DNA of 64,000 nucleotides from the NCBI GenBank assembly GCA_018660835.1, contig JABJJN010000079.1:38453-102452 (forward strand), in the 5' to 3' direction. The notes beneath the pieces were generated by a model. The model worked only from the letters and a program-made list of their open reading frames with translations, made no database searches and was not told the origin of the DNA. Shown here in pieces: positions 41,908 through 50,595 of the stretch (within the stretch, counting starts at the first letter, position 1; each line of letters begins with the position of its first letter). A program made the translations under genes and the position numbers. This stretch comes from Gemmatimonadota bacterium. Lineage in GTDB: Bacteria > Latescibacterota > UBA2968 > UBA8231.

Positions 41908-42011
41908 GTGGAGTAGACCCCGGAGTATTGGCCGAGTAGGCTTCGGCGCCTTATCTTCATATTCTTCAGTTTGAGATAACCAACTGCTGAAATAGATATT
42001 GGAGAAGCATC

Positions 42012-42173
42012 ATGGCCAAGACAGGCCCGCGCAATCAGATTACGCTTAAGAGCACCGAAAGCCACCACTGCTACTATACGAGCAAGAATCGCCGAAATCA
42101 GCAGGCGCGGCTGGAGGTCAAGAAATATGACCCCACAGTGCGTAAGCACGTCACGTATCGCGAGGAACGCTAG
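42012..42173 (+). CDS. rpmG: Ribosomal protein bL33
   Basis: 53 residues: MAKTGPRNQITLKSTESHHC, then YYTSKNRRNQQARLEVKKYD, ending TVRKHVTYREER. This is the full bL33 length and pattern. Only one Cys remains, so it is the non-zinc (C-) form. GGAG lies 9 nt upstream. It stands alone; the usual neighbours (rpmB, secE-nusG) are not present. Confidence 0.95.
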   Translation: MAKTGPRNQITLKSTESHHCYYTSKNRRNQQARLEVKKYDPTVRKHVTYREER

Positions 42174-42278
42174 TTAGTCTGTAGCGCATCCTCAAGTAAG
42201 AATTGGAGAGCCTCGTTGGCGCATGCTGGCGGGGTCTTTCTCGTTCTGGGCTCCGGGTCTCGACTCAGCTGCCCAAAG

Positions 42279-43391
42279 TCAATCGCCCAGCATCTGCTGT
42301 ACGATGGGGAGGATGCCCTCGGCCATGCGCGAGAATCCGAGGTCCGTCGGATGTGAGCCGTCGACGGTGCACTCGTCGTGATCTTCCCCCATGAGCAGGG
42401 ATCCGTCGAGGAAGCGAATTGCTGGATCGCCGCTCTGCTGCAATGCTTCGACGGCTTCTTTCTGCGCCACCATGCGCTCCAGCCGCTTGGCCAGGGACGC
42501 GGGGCTGCCGTATTCACCTGCTGTCGGGATCCTGGAGATGACGAGGATCGGGACCTGCTTGTGCCGCCGACGCAGGATCTCGACGAAAACCGGGATCGTC
42601 TGGCGCAGATGTTCGGCACTGGGACAGTTGGCATCGTAGTCGAGGACAAACATTCGACAGCGGTCGATAGTGGCCAATGCTTCAGCCACCTCAGGTTCGC
42701 CGCGGCCATTGCCCGAGAAGCCAAGATTCAGACAGACGCGTCTGAGTTTTCGCGAAAGGATGGCGGGATAAGCCATGCCGGGTCGAGAAGCGCAACCACC
42801 CTGCGTAATGGAGGTCCCGTAGAAGAGCAACGGTGGTTCGTCGATTCTCGGTGTGGGTGCCAACACCTCGGCGTCACCTTGGATTCCCACTTCTACGCGC
42901 CGCACTGCCTGATACAGCGGGAAGTTGAAGGTCACATCGCGCAACTGCGAAGAGCCATTCACGAGGGTGACCTCGTAGGAGTCTGCAGCGGCATCGAATT
43001 TGGTGACACCGGCGAAACGCTCGGTTCCTGGTTCGCCAATGTAGACGTCGAAGCCCGCTTCGCCTGTGGGTGCCATGTGAACCATTCGCGCCGGCCCGGG
43101 GAGTTCGACACGCAACATCAGGCTGGGACTGTCGGTGCGCAGGCGGATGGTGCCGCCGGCGGTGCAATTGGCCAGCGAATCGACAGATGGGGGCAGGGGC
43201 TGTGGTGGCTGCAGGGGGAGACGACGATAGGTGTGATCACCGTCAAACCAGGCGAAACCCGATAGTTCGAGGGGCGCTTGTTGCGGATCAAGCCAACGAA
43301 GGCCCTGCTCGTCCACAGGGCTGGCCGCCATGGCTGCATCGACGCGGGCGGCGTCGACAGGTTTTGCTGCAGCCGATTTCGACGAACTCAT
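42279..43391 (-). CDS. SGNH/GDSL hydrolase with N-terminal beta-sandwich
   Basis: 370 residues without signal peptide. The N-terminal half (~30-175) is an all-beta domain of the SGNH-associated type (FAWFDGDHTYRRLPLQ, SLMLRVELPGPARMVHM). The C-terminal half is an SGNH esterase with block I modified to YGTSITQGGC (Ser in GTSIT), block III LGFSGNGRGE and block V VDGSHPTDLGF, supplying the catalytic Asp and His. It is probably an acyl or acetyl esterase acting on a carbohydrate. It follows DinB on the same strand with a 24-bp gap, as the last gene of a three-gene operon. Confidence 0.9.
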   Translation of the reverse strand: MSSSKSAAAKPVDAARVDAAMAASPVDEQGLRWLDPQQAPLELSGFAWFDGDHTYRRLPLQPPQPLPPSVDSLANCTAGGTIRLRTDSPSLMLRVELPGPARMVHMAPTGEAGFDVYIGEPGTERFAGVTKFDAAADSYEVTLVNGSSQLRDVTFNFPLYQAVRRVEVGIQGDAEVLAPTPRIDEPPLLFYGTSITQGGCASRPGMAYPAILSRKLRRVCLNLGFSGNGRGEPEVAEALATIDRCRMFVLDYDANCPSAEHLRQTIPVFVEILRRRHKQVPILVISRIPTAGEYGSPASLAKRLERMVAQKEAVEALQQSGDPAIRFLDGSLLMGEDHDECTVDGSHPTDLGFSRMAEGILPIVQQMLGD

Positions 43392-43415
43392 CTGATCAAT
43401 CCTCTCTGCGTGTTT

Positions 43416-44030
43416 TTATTTGGCAGGGCGTTCAGTCACCGGCTTCGAGGGCGGCCCTGGCAGGTTGGCCGGTGTGAGTCCCTGTGCCGTTGCCTCCAGT
43501 ACAGCATCTACATCAGGGTAGGCGTAAATGGTGGGCGCGTCATCTGCCGGCAGCCCCCCCGTGTCAGCTGTGGGTCCGTACGTGCTGTGCAGCGTGCGGC
43601 CCAATTGACGCAGCATATACGTGAGTTGGCCACGATGATGAGCCGAATGGGCGATTCTGCGTGTCATCACCCAGGCACGTGAGCGTCCCACCTCAAAAAA
43701 GGCGACCGGTTCCTCCCACCAGGCCGCCGATTGCTGGCGCAGTGCCTCGACACGAGCGCCTGCATCCGCCGCGTAGCGCTCTACAAAACCGGCCCGCGTT
43801 TCCTGCTCAGGCAGTGGCGGGGCACCCACGTCGATGCCGAGGATCTTGCAGAACCAGAGATTCTCGCTCATGCACTGGTGCACCATCTGCTCGTGAAGAT
43901 TGCGTCCACGATCATCGGTTTCATGCGGCCGGATACGCAAATCGTCGTCGCCGAACTGCGCCCACACGCTCAGCGTCTTGAGGCGTTCAGTCTCAAAGGT
44001 GTCGATGAGAAATTCGTATGGCGTCGCCAT
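43416..44030 (-). CDS. DinB-family metal-binding protein
   Basis: 204 residues folding as a four-helix bundle. Metal-ligand His residues fit the DinB pattern: one in NLHEQMVHQCM and the HxxHH-type cluster in RRIAHSAHHRGQLTYML. DinB/YfiT-like proteins are often thiol-dependent S-transferases (bacillithiol, mycothiol) or of unknown function. Placement between a redoxin and an SGNH esterase on the same strand, with 23- and 24-bp gaps, suggests an operon. Confidence 0.88.
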   Translation of the reverse strand: MATPYEFLIDTFETERLKTLSVWAQFGDDDLRIRPHETDDRGRNLHEQMVHQCMSENLWFCKILGIDVGAPPLPEQETRAGFVERYAADAGARVEALRQQSAAWWEEPVAFFEVGRSRAWVMTRRIAHSAHHRGQLTYMLRQLGRTLHSTYGPTADTGGLPADDAPTIYAYPDVDAVLEATAQGLTPANLPGPPSKPVTERPAK

Positions 44031-44053
44031 GTTATCCCTGCTCCGTGTAATCC

Positions 44054-44662
44054 CTAATCTGCGTACTTCACTGAGCAGCCGTAGGGGGCAGAGGAACTCT
44101 GGGCGATCTGATCGCCGGCGAACAATGCGTCGAGGGCAGCGGCGACATAATTCGTCGCTTTGGGCACGTCCGCCACATTCGCCGAACGGATATCATCGAT
44201 CCCACCGGCGTAGACAATGTTGCCCTCAGGGTTGATGACAAACATGTGAGGTGTCGTGCGCGCACCGAAGGCTCTACCCACGGTGCCATCTGCATCCACG
44301 AGATAGGCTGTTGGAACGGCACCTTCCTTCTTCAGCTGCGCATTCAGAGGATCGCCACTTTCATAGTGTCCCTGCTTGCCGGGTGCCGAGGAAGAGATCG
44401 ACAGCCACACAACACCGCTGTCCGTGTATGTCTGCTGCAGGGTCTGCATGTTCTTGCTGTCGTAGTGCTTGCGCACGAAGGGGCAACCGAAGTTGACCCA
44501 CTCGAGAACGACCGTCTTCCCAGCGTAGTCTGCGAGCCGATAGGTCTTGCCGTCCGCTCCCTGCAGATGGAAGTCAGGTGCCTTTTTCTCGATAGCGACT
44601 GCCGCATAGGCAGCGGCGGCCACAAGCAGGACACCGGCAACAGTGAGAAGTGTTCGATGCAT
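44054..44662 (-). CDS. Exported redoxin (AhpC/TSA or TlpA-like)
   Basis: 202 residues. AGGAG 6 nt upstream fixes ATG 44662. A signal peptide (LTVAGVLLVAAAAYAAVA) is followed by a thioredoxin fold with APDFHLQGADGKTYRLADYA. The active-site region is WVNFGCPFVRKHY: a single Cys where thioredoxins have CxxC, as in peroxiredoxin-like proteins. A cis-Pro segment (RTTPHMFVINPEG) follows. A second Cys lies near the C-terminus (YGCSVKY) and could act as resolving residue. It works in the periplasm. Divergent from the ECF sigma gene. Confidence 0.87.
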   Translation of the reverse strand: MHRTLLTVAGVLLVAAAAYAAVAIEKKAPDFHLQGADGKTYRLADYAGKTVVLEWVNFGCPFVRKHYDSKNMQTLQQTYTDSGVVWLSISSSAPGKQGHYESGDPLNAQLKKEGAVPTAYLVDADGTVGRAFGARTTPHMFVINPEGNIVYAGGIDDIRSANVADVPKATNYVAAALDALFAGDQIAQSSSAPYGCSVKYAD

Positions 44663-44852
44663 GGTAAACTCCTGAAATTCAACGGGGTTGGAGTGCTTGG
44701 CAGGCCGTGACATAGTATACCGGCAGCGGGTTGGGCCACAAGACGCTACCTTTTTCTGCCTGCCTCTAAACCCTCCCCCTCTGACCGGTATCTCATGTGC
44801 AGACAAACCAGTGAGCGGTCTTAAACCGACATCGCCCAGTACCAGGTAGGAT

Positions 44853-45365
44853 GTGGACGAACTGATTGAGAAAGCCCGCTGTGGCGACGAGGTTGCCTTC
44901 CGCTCTGTCTACGAGCAGACGTCAGGTCGTGTGTATGCTTTGTGCATACGGATGATGAAGGATGAGACCCGTGCTGGTGAGATGATGCAGGACACATTTG
45001 TGCGGGCATGGCAGAATCTCAAGACCTACCGAGGGGAGAGTGCTTTCACCACCTGGCTGCACACGATTGCAACCAATGCTTGTCTGGTGGCTTTGCGCAC
45101 TCAACGTCGTAGACGAGAAGATGGCATGGAGAGCGAGGAACTCGAGGCGATGATGGCGCCGAATGCAACCGATCCCGTCGATCGCATCGCCCTGGAACGA
45201 GCGATTGCGGCACTGCCTGATGGCGCCAGAACTGTGCTTCTGTTGCACGACATCCATGGATATCGCCACGACGAGATTGCCGAGATGACCTCTACCCGAC
45301 CTGGAACCAGCAAAGCCCACCTGCACAGGGCGAGAAAACTCTTACGCGAGGCACTGAGTCAATGA
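44853..45365 (+). CDS. ECF RNA polymerase sigma factor
   Basis: 170 residues with region 2 (VYALCIRMMKDETRAGEMMQ, then DTFVRAWQNLKTYRGES and FTTWLHTIATNACL) and region 4 (LPDGARTVLLLHDIHGYRHD, then IAEMTSTRPGTSKAHLHRAR). It belongs to the RpoE-like ECF group. GTG start 44853 with AGGT 6 nt upstream. Its last codons overlap the anti-sigma start as ATGA, so both are made in fixed ratio. It should drive its own operon and perhaps envelope genes. Confidence 0.95.
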   Translation: MDELIEKARCGDEVAFRSVYEQTSGRVYALCIRMMKDETRAGEMMQDTFVRAWQNLKTYRGESAFTTWLHTIATNACLVALRTQRRRREDGMESEELEAMMAPNATDPVDRIALERAIAALPDGARTVLLLHDIHGYRHDEIAEMTSTRPGTSKAHLHRARKLLREALSQ

Positions 45366-46009
45366 ACTGTGAAAGCGTCCGCAGCTGGCTCGAAGCCGAT
45401 GATGCCGACGAAACCGACGCTCTTCGCGTCGGCGAGCATCTGGAAAGTTGTGCCGAGTGCCAGGCATTCGCCGCGATGTCAGACCCTGTCACTTCTCAGT
45501 CTGCAACGTCTCTTCCGGATGAGATCACGCCACCTGCCGACCTGTGGGCACCGATCGAGGCCAGGATTCAGGCGCAGCGGGTGCTGCGTCCCACCTTCGC
45601 CGCCTCGACACGCCCCGGCCGCGACTGGCAACAAACTGCCAGTATCATCACCGCTGTGGCGGCGATCGTCTTCCTTGCTGTCGTGATCCGGTCGAGCGTC
45701 GCACCTGTGGCAACAGAATCGATGGCCTCTTTCGATGAGCCGAACGTGGAAAGCCAGTTGGCAGCAGCGATCGAGCAGGAATGTCGTGGGGCGATGCGTG
45801 AACTGAGCTTGAAGCAGGGGGGCGACGTCGTCGATCCCCGGACCTTGGCACTCGAAGCTGAAGCACTTGAGGTGGAACTGGCCATTGCGGACACCCGTCT
45901 CGCCATAGAGCGGGATGGCGAAGAACCCAGAATGATGGCGTCCCTCGCACGTCTGTGTCGCGTGCGACTGCGCTTGACCGAACACGTTCAGGAACTCGCT
46001 CGCAGCTGA
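45362..46009 (+). CDS. Anti-sigma factor with zinc-finger (zf-HC2) and one TM helix
   Basis: 215 residues. The N-terminal ASD-type zinc motif is VGEHLESCAECQAF (H-x3-C-x2-C), preceded by Cys3. A TM helix lies at ~97-112 (SIITAVAAIVFLAVVIRSS) and the C-terminal part is periplasmic and helical (ALEAEALEVELAIADTRLA). It holds the ECF sigma at the membrane until a signal releases it. It overlaps the sigma gene by 4 bp. The DUF4097 protein, possibly the sensed or controlled envelope component, follows 44 bp downstream. Confidence 0.9.
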   Translation: MNCESVRSWLEADDADETDALRVGEHLESCAECQAFAAMSDPVTSQSATSLPDEITPPADLWAPIEARIQAQRVLRPTFAASTRPGRDWQQTASIITAVAAIVFLAVVIRSSVAPVATESMASFDEPNVESQLAAAIEQECRGAMRELSLKQGGDVVDPRTLALEAEALEVELAIADTRLAIERDGEEPRMMASLARLCRVRLRLTEHVQELARS

Positions 46010-46053
46010 TACAGGCTGGCGAACTCGATGCGAGCCATACAGGAGATTCAGAG

Positions 46054-46923
46054 ATGAAATTGATCAGAAACTTGAGTTACTTGGCCCTCCTCTGCGCTGT
46101 CGCCGTGCAAGCGGAGAAAGATGTAGATGAGCGCGTCAACGCCCCTCGCAATGGGGAAGTAGAGATCGAGAACATTGCCGGTTCCGTCCGTGTTGAGGGC
46201 TGGTCAGAGGATGCTGTAGAGGTGAAGGGCACGCTCGGTGAAAATCTGGAACTGCAGTTGGAGAACAGTGGCCGCCGCACCATGGTGATCGTGAAATATC
46301 CGGAGCGTCGTGATTCGCGGTATCAGCACGCTGACATCGTGGTTCGACTACCCGTTGCCAGCGAGGTCAGTATCGAGACGGTGAGTGCCGATGTAGAGGC
46401 CAGCTCGATCAGTGGTCCCGTCCAGGTGGAAAGTGTAAGTGGGGGAGTTGAGCTGGACATTCAATCGAAGGATGTCGACGTCGAGAGTGTCAGTGGTGAC
46501 ATTGAACTGCGCGCGACGAAAGCGGAGATCCAGGCAGAGGCCGTCAGCGGTGATGTCGAGATTCACGTGCAGGAAGGCAATGTTGATGTGGAGACCGTCA
46601 GTGGCGACATTGCCGTCGTGTCGAGCAAGCTGACCGGTGGCGATGCACAGTCGGTCAGTGGTGATCTCGATTTCAATGTGACCCTTACCAAAGGATGCCG
46701 TCTCGACATCGAGTCCCACAGTGGCGACGTCGATCTGACACTGCCCGCTGACACGAGTGCCGAGATCGACCTGGAGGCGTACTCGGGAAGCATGCGAAAT
46801 CGTGTGGGTGCTCTGCAGACGGGTGGTGATGGTCGACGGGAACTCGATCTGATCATGGGATCAGGAGACAGTCGGGTGGAGATCACAACATTCAGCGGTG
46901 ACATCGAGTTGCGCGCCAAGTAA
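46054..46923 (+). CDS. DUF4097 exported beta-helical (adhesin-like) protein
   Basis: 289 residues. AGGAG 8 nt upstream fixes ATG 46054; signal peptide LSYLALLCAVAVQA. The mature protein consists of short repeated strands, each ~18-20 residues with S(V/H)SGDV/I at the turn (VESVSGGVELDIQSKDVDVE, ESVSGDIELRATKAEIQAEA), which should form a right-handed beta-helix. DUF4097 proteins are commonly found next to ECF sigma/anti-sigma genes, as here, but their job is not established. The gene for a Tat-exported GHL10 protein starts right after its stop. Confidence 0.9.
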   Translation: MKLIRNLSYLALLCAVAVQAEKDVDERVNAPRNGEVEIENIAGSVRVEGWSEDAVEVKGTLGENLELQLENSGRRTMVIVKYPERRDSRYQHADIVVRLPVASEVSIETVSADVEASSISGPVQVESVSGGVELDIQSKDVDVESVSGDIELRATKAEIQAEAVSGDVEIHVQEGNVDVETVSGDIAVVSSKLTGGDAQSVSGDLDFNVTLTKGCRLDIESHSGDVDLTLPADTSAEIDLEAYSGSMRNRVGALQTGGDGRRELDLIMGSGDSRVEITTFSGDIELRAK

Positions 46924-46924
46924 G

Positions 46925-48094
46925 ATGAGACGTCGGGAGTTTATTGGCCTCGTCACGGCCGGCTTGGCGGCAGCGCCAGCACAAGCACTCATGCGCCCTT
47001 CCGGGTTCGAGCCGTGGGCAAATGCAGCAGTGGAGAGGACAGGCGCAGGTGGAGGAACGATGAAAGCAAAAAACTGGCTCTGGCTGGGGCCCGATCCTGA
47101 ACTGTCAGACGATGACTGGCGCCGTCGCTTGGGCCAGTTGAAGAATGCCGGATTCGATGCCATTCTGCCGGAGGTCTTCAACAACAGCAAGGCCTTCTGG
47201 GCGAGCGAGCATCTGCCTGTTGTCGCCCCCGTGCTGGAGCGTCTGATTCCTCTGGCGCATGCAGCAGGGATCGAAGTTCACGCCTGGAGCCATATCATGA
47301 CCTGTAACATTCCCGACGTCATGGAGGCTCACCCAGAATGGTATGACGTGAGTCGCAAGGGCGAGTCGACGCGTGATAAGCCGCCCTATGTCGGTTACTA
47401 CAGATTCATGTGTCCCTCCAGGCCCGGCGTGCAGCAGTTTCTGCAGACACGGATGAAGGAACTGGCCCGCATCGAGGGTCTCGATGGCATCCATCTCGAC
47501 TACATCCGCTTTCCTGACGTGATCCTGGCAGAGGCTCTGCAGCCGAAGTATGACCTGGTACAGGACAGTGAATTTCCCGAGTACGACTTCTGCTACTGCG
47601 ATCTGTGTCGGGAGGGATTCCGTGAGCAGCACGGGATTGATCCGCTCACCGACCTGGAGGACGCGCCCGCAAGTGACGCCTGGTTTCAGTATCGCTGTGA
47701 TCTGATCAGTCGCCTCGTCAACGAAGATCTCACCCCGATCGGTCGCGCCGCGGGCAAACAGATGACGGCCGCTGTGTTTCCCAATTGGCGCCACGTGCGG
47801 CAGGAGTGGCACAAGTGGGAAGTGGATGCTGTGTTGCCCATGCTCTACAACGGCTTCTACAACGAGGATCTCCAATGGATCGGCGAGCACTGTGCGTCCG
47901 GTAATGCGCGCATGCAGGATGTAGGTGTCAGCAAACCACTTTACAGTGGTCTCTACCTACCGGATGTGCCGCCTGAGCAGTTGCAGCAGGCGATCGATGT
48001 CTCCATGCAGGCCGGTGCCGCCGGTGTCAGCCTGTTCTCCCAGGGAAGTCTCGAGGAGGGACACCTGCAGGTCATGCAGAGATACTTCGGCTGA
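46925..48094 (+). CDS. GHL10-type glycosyl hydrolase-like protein (COG1649), Tat signal
   Basis: 389 residues. The N-terminus MRRREFIGLVTAGLAAAPAQ is a twin-arginine signal (RRxF), so the folded protein is exported. The rest is a TIM barrel of the DUF187/GHL10 family: LKNAGFDAILPEVFNNSKAF, HAAGIEVHAWSHIMTC, GLDGIHLDYIRFPDV (the family's most conserved motif with the acidic pair) and VDAVLPMLYNGFYNED. Members are related to glycosidases acting on cell-wall or surface glycans. It starts one base after the DUF4097 stop, so it is in the sigma/anti-sigma operon. Confidence 0.9.
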   Translation: MRRREFIGLVTAGLAAAPAQALMRPSGFEPWANAAVERTGAGGGTMKAKNWLWLGPDPELSDDDWRRRLGQLKNAGFDAILPEVFNNSKAFWASEHLPVVAPVLERLIPLAHAAGIEVHAWSHIMTCNIPDVMEAHPEWYDVSRKGESTRDKPPYVGYYRFMCPSRPGVQQFLQTRMKELARIEGLDGIHLDYIRFPDVILAEALQPKYDLVQDSEFPEYDFCYCDLCREGFREQHGIDPLTDLEDAPASDAWFQYRCDLISRLVNEDLTPIGRAAGKQMTAAVFPNWRHVRQEWHKWEVDAVLPMLYNGFYNEDLQWIGEHCASGNARMQDVGVSKPLYSGLYLPDVPPEQLQQAIDVSMQAGAAGVSLFSQGSLEEGHLQVMQRYFG

Positions 48095-48118
48095 AACGCG
48101 CCAGTCCCAGGGCGAAGG

Positions 48119-49744
48119 TTAATCCCAGGGACGAACGAAACGACCTGGCGTCGCACCTGTATGATCACCGTCGGCGACGACGCAGGTGCCATTGACCCAG
48201 ACATGTTCGACGCCGACGGACAGCTGGTGTGGATTCCGGAATGTGGCTCGATCTGTCACCGTGTCCGGGTCGAAGACGACGACATCCGCGAACATCCCGT
48301 CGCGTAGGGTTCCACGCTGACGCAGGCCGAGGCGATCGGCGACGGCACTCGTCATCTTGCGTACCGCATCTTCCAGTTTCAGTGTTCCCTGCTCACGGAC
48401 GTAGTGACCCAGGACGCGCGGGAATGTGCCATAGCCCCGCGGATGCACAGGGCCAAATTTCCTGCCCCATTGCGGATCATACCCTCCAGCGTCGGTGGAG
48501 ATCTTGATCCACGATTGCTGCAATTGCAGATGGAGGTTGTCCTCCAACATGGAAAAGTAGATCGTCGCGATCGACTGTCGTTCTGCGAGAATCAGATCGC
48601 AGACTGTATCAAACCAGTGTTGGTCGCGTTCGATGGCGATCTCGGATAGTCGACGTCCTACATACTTCTGGTTCTCAGGCTGACGAAAGCCGATCGGCAT
48701 CACGGCATTGTCGCCATTCTGCGAGACCATCGCTTCCCAACGTCCGTCGGGATCTGTCACGGCCGCACGGATCTTCTCGCGTATCACCGGGTCGGCAAGA
48801 TTGTCGTAAAGGTTGCCGCCTGCCGCCGCCCATGGGGGCAATACGGACGTGAGTCCGGTGCCGGATGCGGCATAGGGATACATGTCCGCCGTCACATCCA
48901 GACCACTGGCCCGAGCCGCCTCTATGCGTTCGATGACACCGGGCATCTTATCCCAGTTGCCTCTGCCTGCGGCCTTCAGGTGGTAGATCTCCACGGGCAC
49001 GTTCGCACGCAGACCGATCTCAAAGGCCTCATCGAGGGCATCGAAGATCTCACCCGCTTCGGAGCGCAGATGGGTGATGTAGGTGCCATCGTATTGCCCG
49101 ACGATCTCACATATGTCGACGATCTCATCCACATCGGCATAACAATCGGGTGGATAGATCAAGGCATACGAAACGCCGAAAGCGCCATCCTCCATGGCTT
49201 CACTCATCACCCGCCGCATGAGTGACCGTTCCGACTCGCTGGCACGTCGCATGTCCATATCCAGGCCACAGCGACGCAGCGTGCCGCCACCCAGATAGGA
49301 GCCGACATTCGGTGACACGCCCGATTTCTCAAAGGCCTCCAGCCAATGGGCGAAGCGCGTCCACTGGCTCGCTCGTTCTTCCCACTGCGCGACGGGCTCA
49401 CCGTAAACGGATGTGCGCAGACCACCGGCATTGCGGCCGACGATGGGTGCTGGCGTGAACGCCTCGCCCATAATCTCCGTCGTGATGCCCTGGGTGATCT
49501 TGGAGACACAGCGGCCATCGATCATGAGGGGATAGATCGAGTGGCTCTGGATATCGATGAATCCAGGGCAGACGATGGATCCGGTCGCGTCGACACGCCG
49601 CACTGCCGCCGAGTGCGGGATCTGACCAGGTGGGGCAATCGCGGCGATCCTGTCACCCGCCAGGGCAACATCCCCTTCGAACCAGGGATTGCCACTGCCA
49701 TCGATGATGCGGCCACCGTGAATGAGAGTGTCGAAACTAGCCAT
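48119..49744 (-). CDS. N-acyl-D-amino-acid deacylase (D-aminoacylase, amidohydrolase superfamily)
   Basis: 541 residues. Characteristic segments are IHGGRIIDGSGNPWFEGDVA, VCPGFIDIQSHSIYP, and YIYHL-type metal His residues (TYITHLRSEAGEIFDALDEA; VEIYHLKAAG). The C-terminal ARG-TLRDGMFADVVVFDPDTV block is typical. The first metal motif is QSHS rather than HTH, a variant that binuclear members lack, so a mononuclear site is likely. It hydrolyses N-acyl-D-amino acids or related amides. It is the last gene of a minus operon after sulfatase, Gfo/Idh and bicupin (8-bp gap to the bicupin). Confidence 0.9.
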   Translation of the reverse strand: MASFDTLIHGGRIIDGSGNPWFEGDVALAGDRIAAIAPPGQIPHSAAVRRVDATGSIVCPGFIDIQSHSIYPLMIDGRCVSKITQGITTEIMGEAFTPAPIVGRNAGGLRTSVYGEPVAQWEERASQWTRFAHWLEAFEKSGVSPNVGSYLGGGTLRRCGLDMDMRRASESERSLMRRVMSEAMEDGAFGVSYALIYPPDCYADVDEIVDICEIVGQYDGTYITHLRSEAGEIFDALDEAFEIGLRANVPVEIYHLKAAGRGNWDKMPGVIERIEAARASGLDVTADMYPYAASGTGLTSVLPPWAAAGGNLYDNLADPVIREKIRAAVTDPDGRWEAMVSQNGDNAVMPIGFRQPENQKYVGRRLSEIAIERDQHWFDTVCDLILAERQSIATIYFSMLEDNLHLQLQQSWIKISTDAGGYDPQWGRKFGPVHPRGYGTFPRVLGHYVREQGTLKLEDAVRKMTSAVADRLGLRQRGTLRDGMFADVVVFDPDTVTDRATFRNPHQLSVGVEHVWVNGTCVVADGDHTGATPGRFVRPWD

Positions 49745-49752
49745 GGGATCTC

Positions 49753-50502
49753 TCAGCTGACGACGAGGTAGGAGAGCCAGTCATCGCCACGATCGTTCAG
49801 AATCATGTGCGGCACGCCCTGTGGCAGATACACTGTGTCCCCCTCGCGCAAAGGATGTGCGTCGAAACCTGTCACCACGGTGCCCTCCCCTTCGAGGACG
49901 TAGTAGATCTGCTCCTTGTCATCGTGCTGATGCATGTCGGACGCACGTCCACGGGAGACGGCCTGGCGCACCAGATAATGGAAGTCCATCAGGCACGGTT
50001 GTGATGTCTTCGGCTCTTCCTCGTCGAGGCGCTCAAGAATGGGCCACGTCGTGGCAAAACCGTGGCTGCCGATCGCTGGCTTTGAGCCACGCCAATTCGC
50101 CACATACGGTTCGGAGCCACTGGCCTCGGTGCCGCAAGTGATGATCAGATACTCCACCCATTCGGTTCGATCCGCCGCACGCAGTTGATGCTCCACATCG
50201 GGCGGGAAGTAGCAGACGCTGCCCTCGCGCACCGTGTAGGTGTCATCACCGATATCGACGTCCGCTTCACCTGAGATGATGTAGTAGTACTGCTCCGCAT
50301 TGGCATGCGCGTGGCGGTCACCGTCCTTGCCACCCTGCAGATTGTGCCGGGCAAAACCATTCATATGCTGCAAACACTGATGGGGAGCCGGTGTCTCGCC
50401 CTCTTTGGGTGGCGTGAAGATTGCCCAGACGATGGCGTTGTCGTGGCCAATGTAGGGATCCGCGTCGCGCCAGTTCCGTACGATCGCTCTCGAGATTGTC
50501 AT
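49753..50502 (-). CDS. Bicupin protein
   Basis: 249 residues with two cupin domains. The first holds DRHAHANAEQYYYIISGEAD and VREGSVCYFPPDVEHQLRA. The second holds ASDMHQHDDKEQIYYVLEGE and LREGDTVYLPQGVPHMI. Both keep His/Glu/His metal ligands. No catalytic assignment is possible; such bicupins serve as dioxygenases, isomerases or decarboxylases. It sits between Gfo/Idh and D-aminoacylase genes on the same strand, suggesting participation in their pathway. Confidence 0.9.
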   Translation of the reverse strand: MTISRAIVRNWRDADPYIGHDNAIVWAIFTPPKEGETPAPHQCLQHMNGFARHNLQGGKDGDRHAHANAEQYYYIISGEADVDIGDDTYTVREGSVCYFPPDVEHQLRAADRTEWVEYLIITCGTEASGSEPYVANWRGSKPAIGSHGFATTWPILERLDEEEPKTSQPCLMDFHYLVRQAVSRGRASDMHQHDDKEQIYYVLEGEGTVVTGFDAHPLREGDTVYLPQGVPHMILNDRGDDWLSYLVVS

Positions 50503-50595
50503 TCCGATCCTTTCACAAGGCGTTCAGAGCATGTTTCGCGTTGATCTTGCGCTCACCGCATGGGACCTCGACGTCGTTGGCACGTAAGAGCCGCG

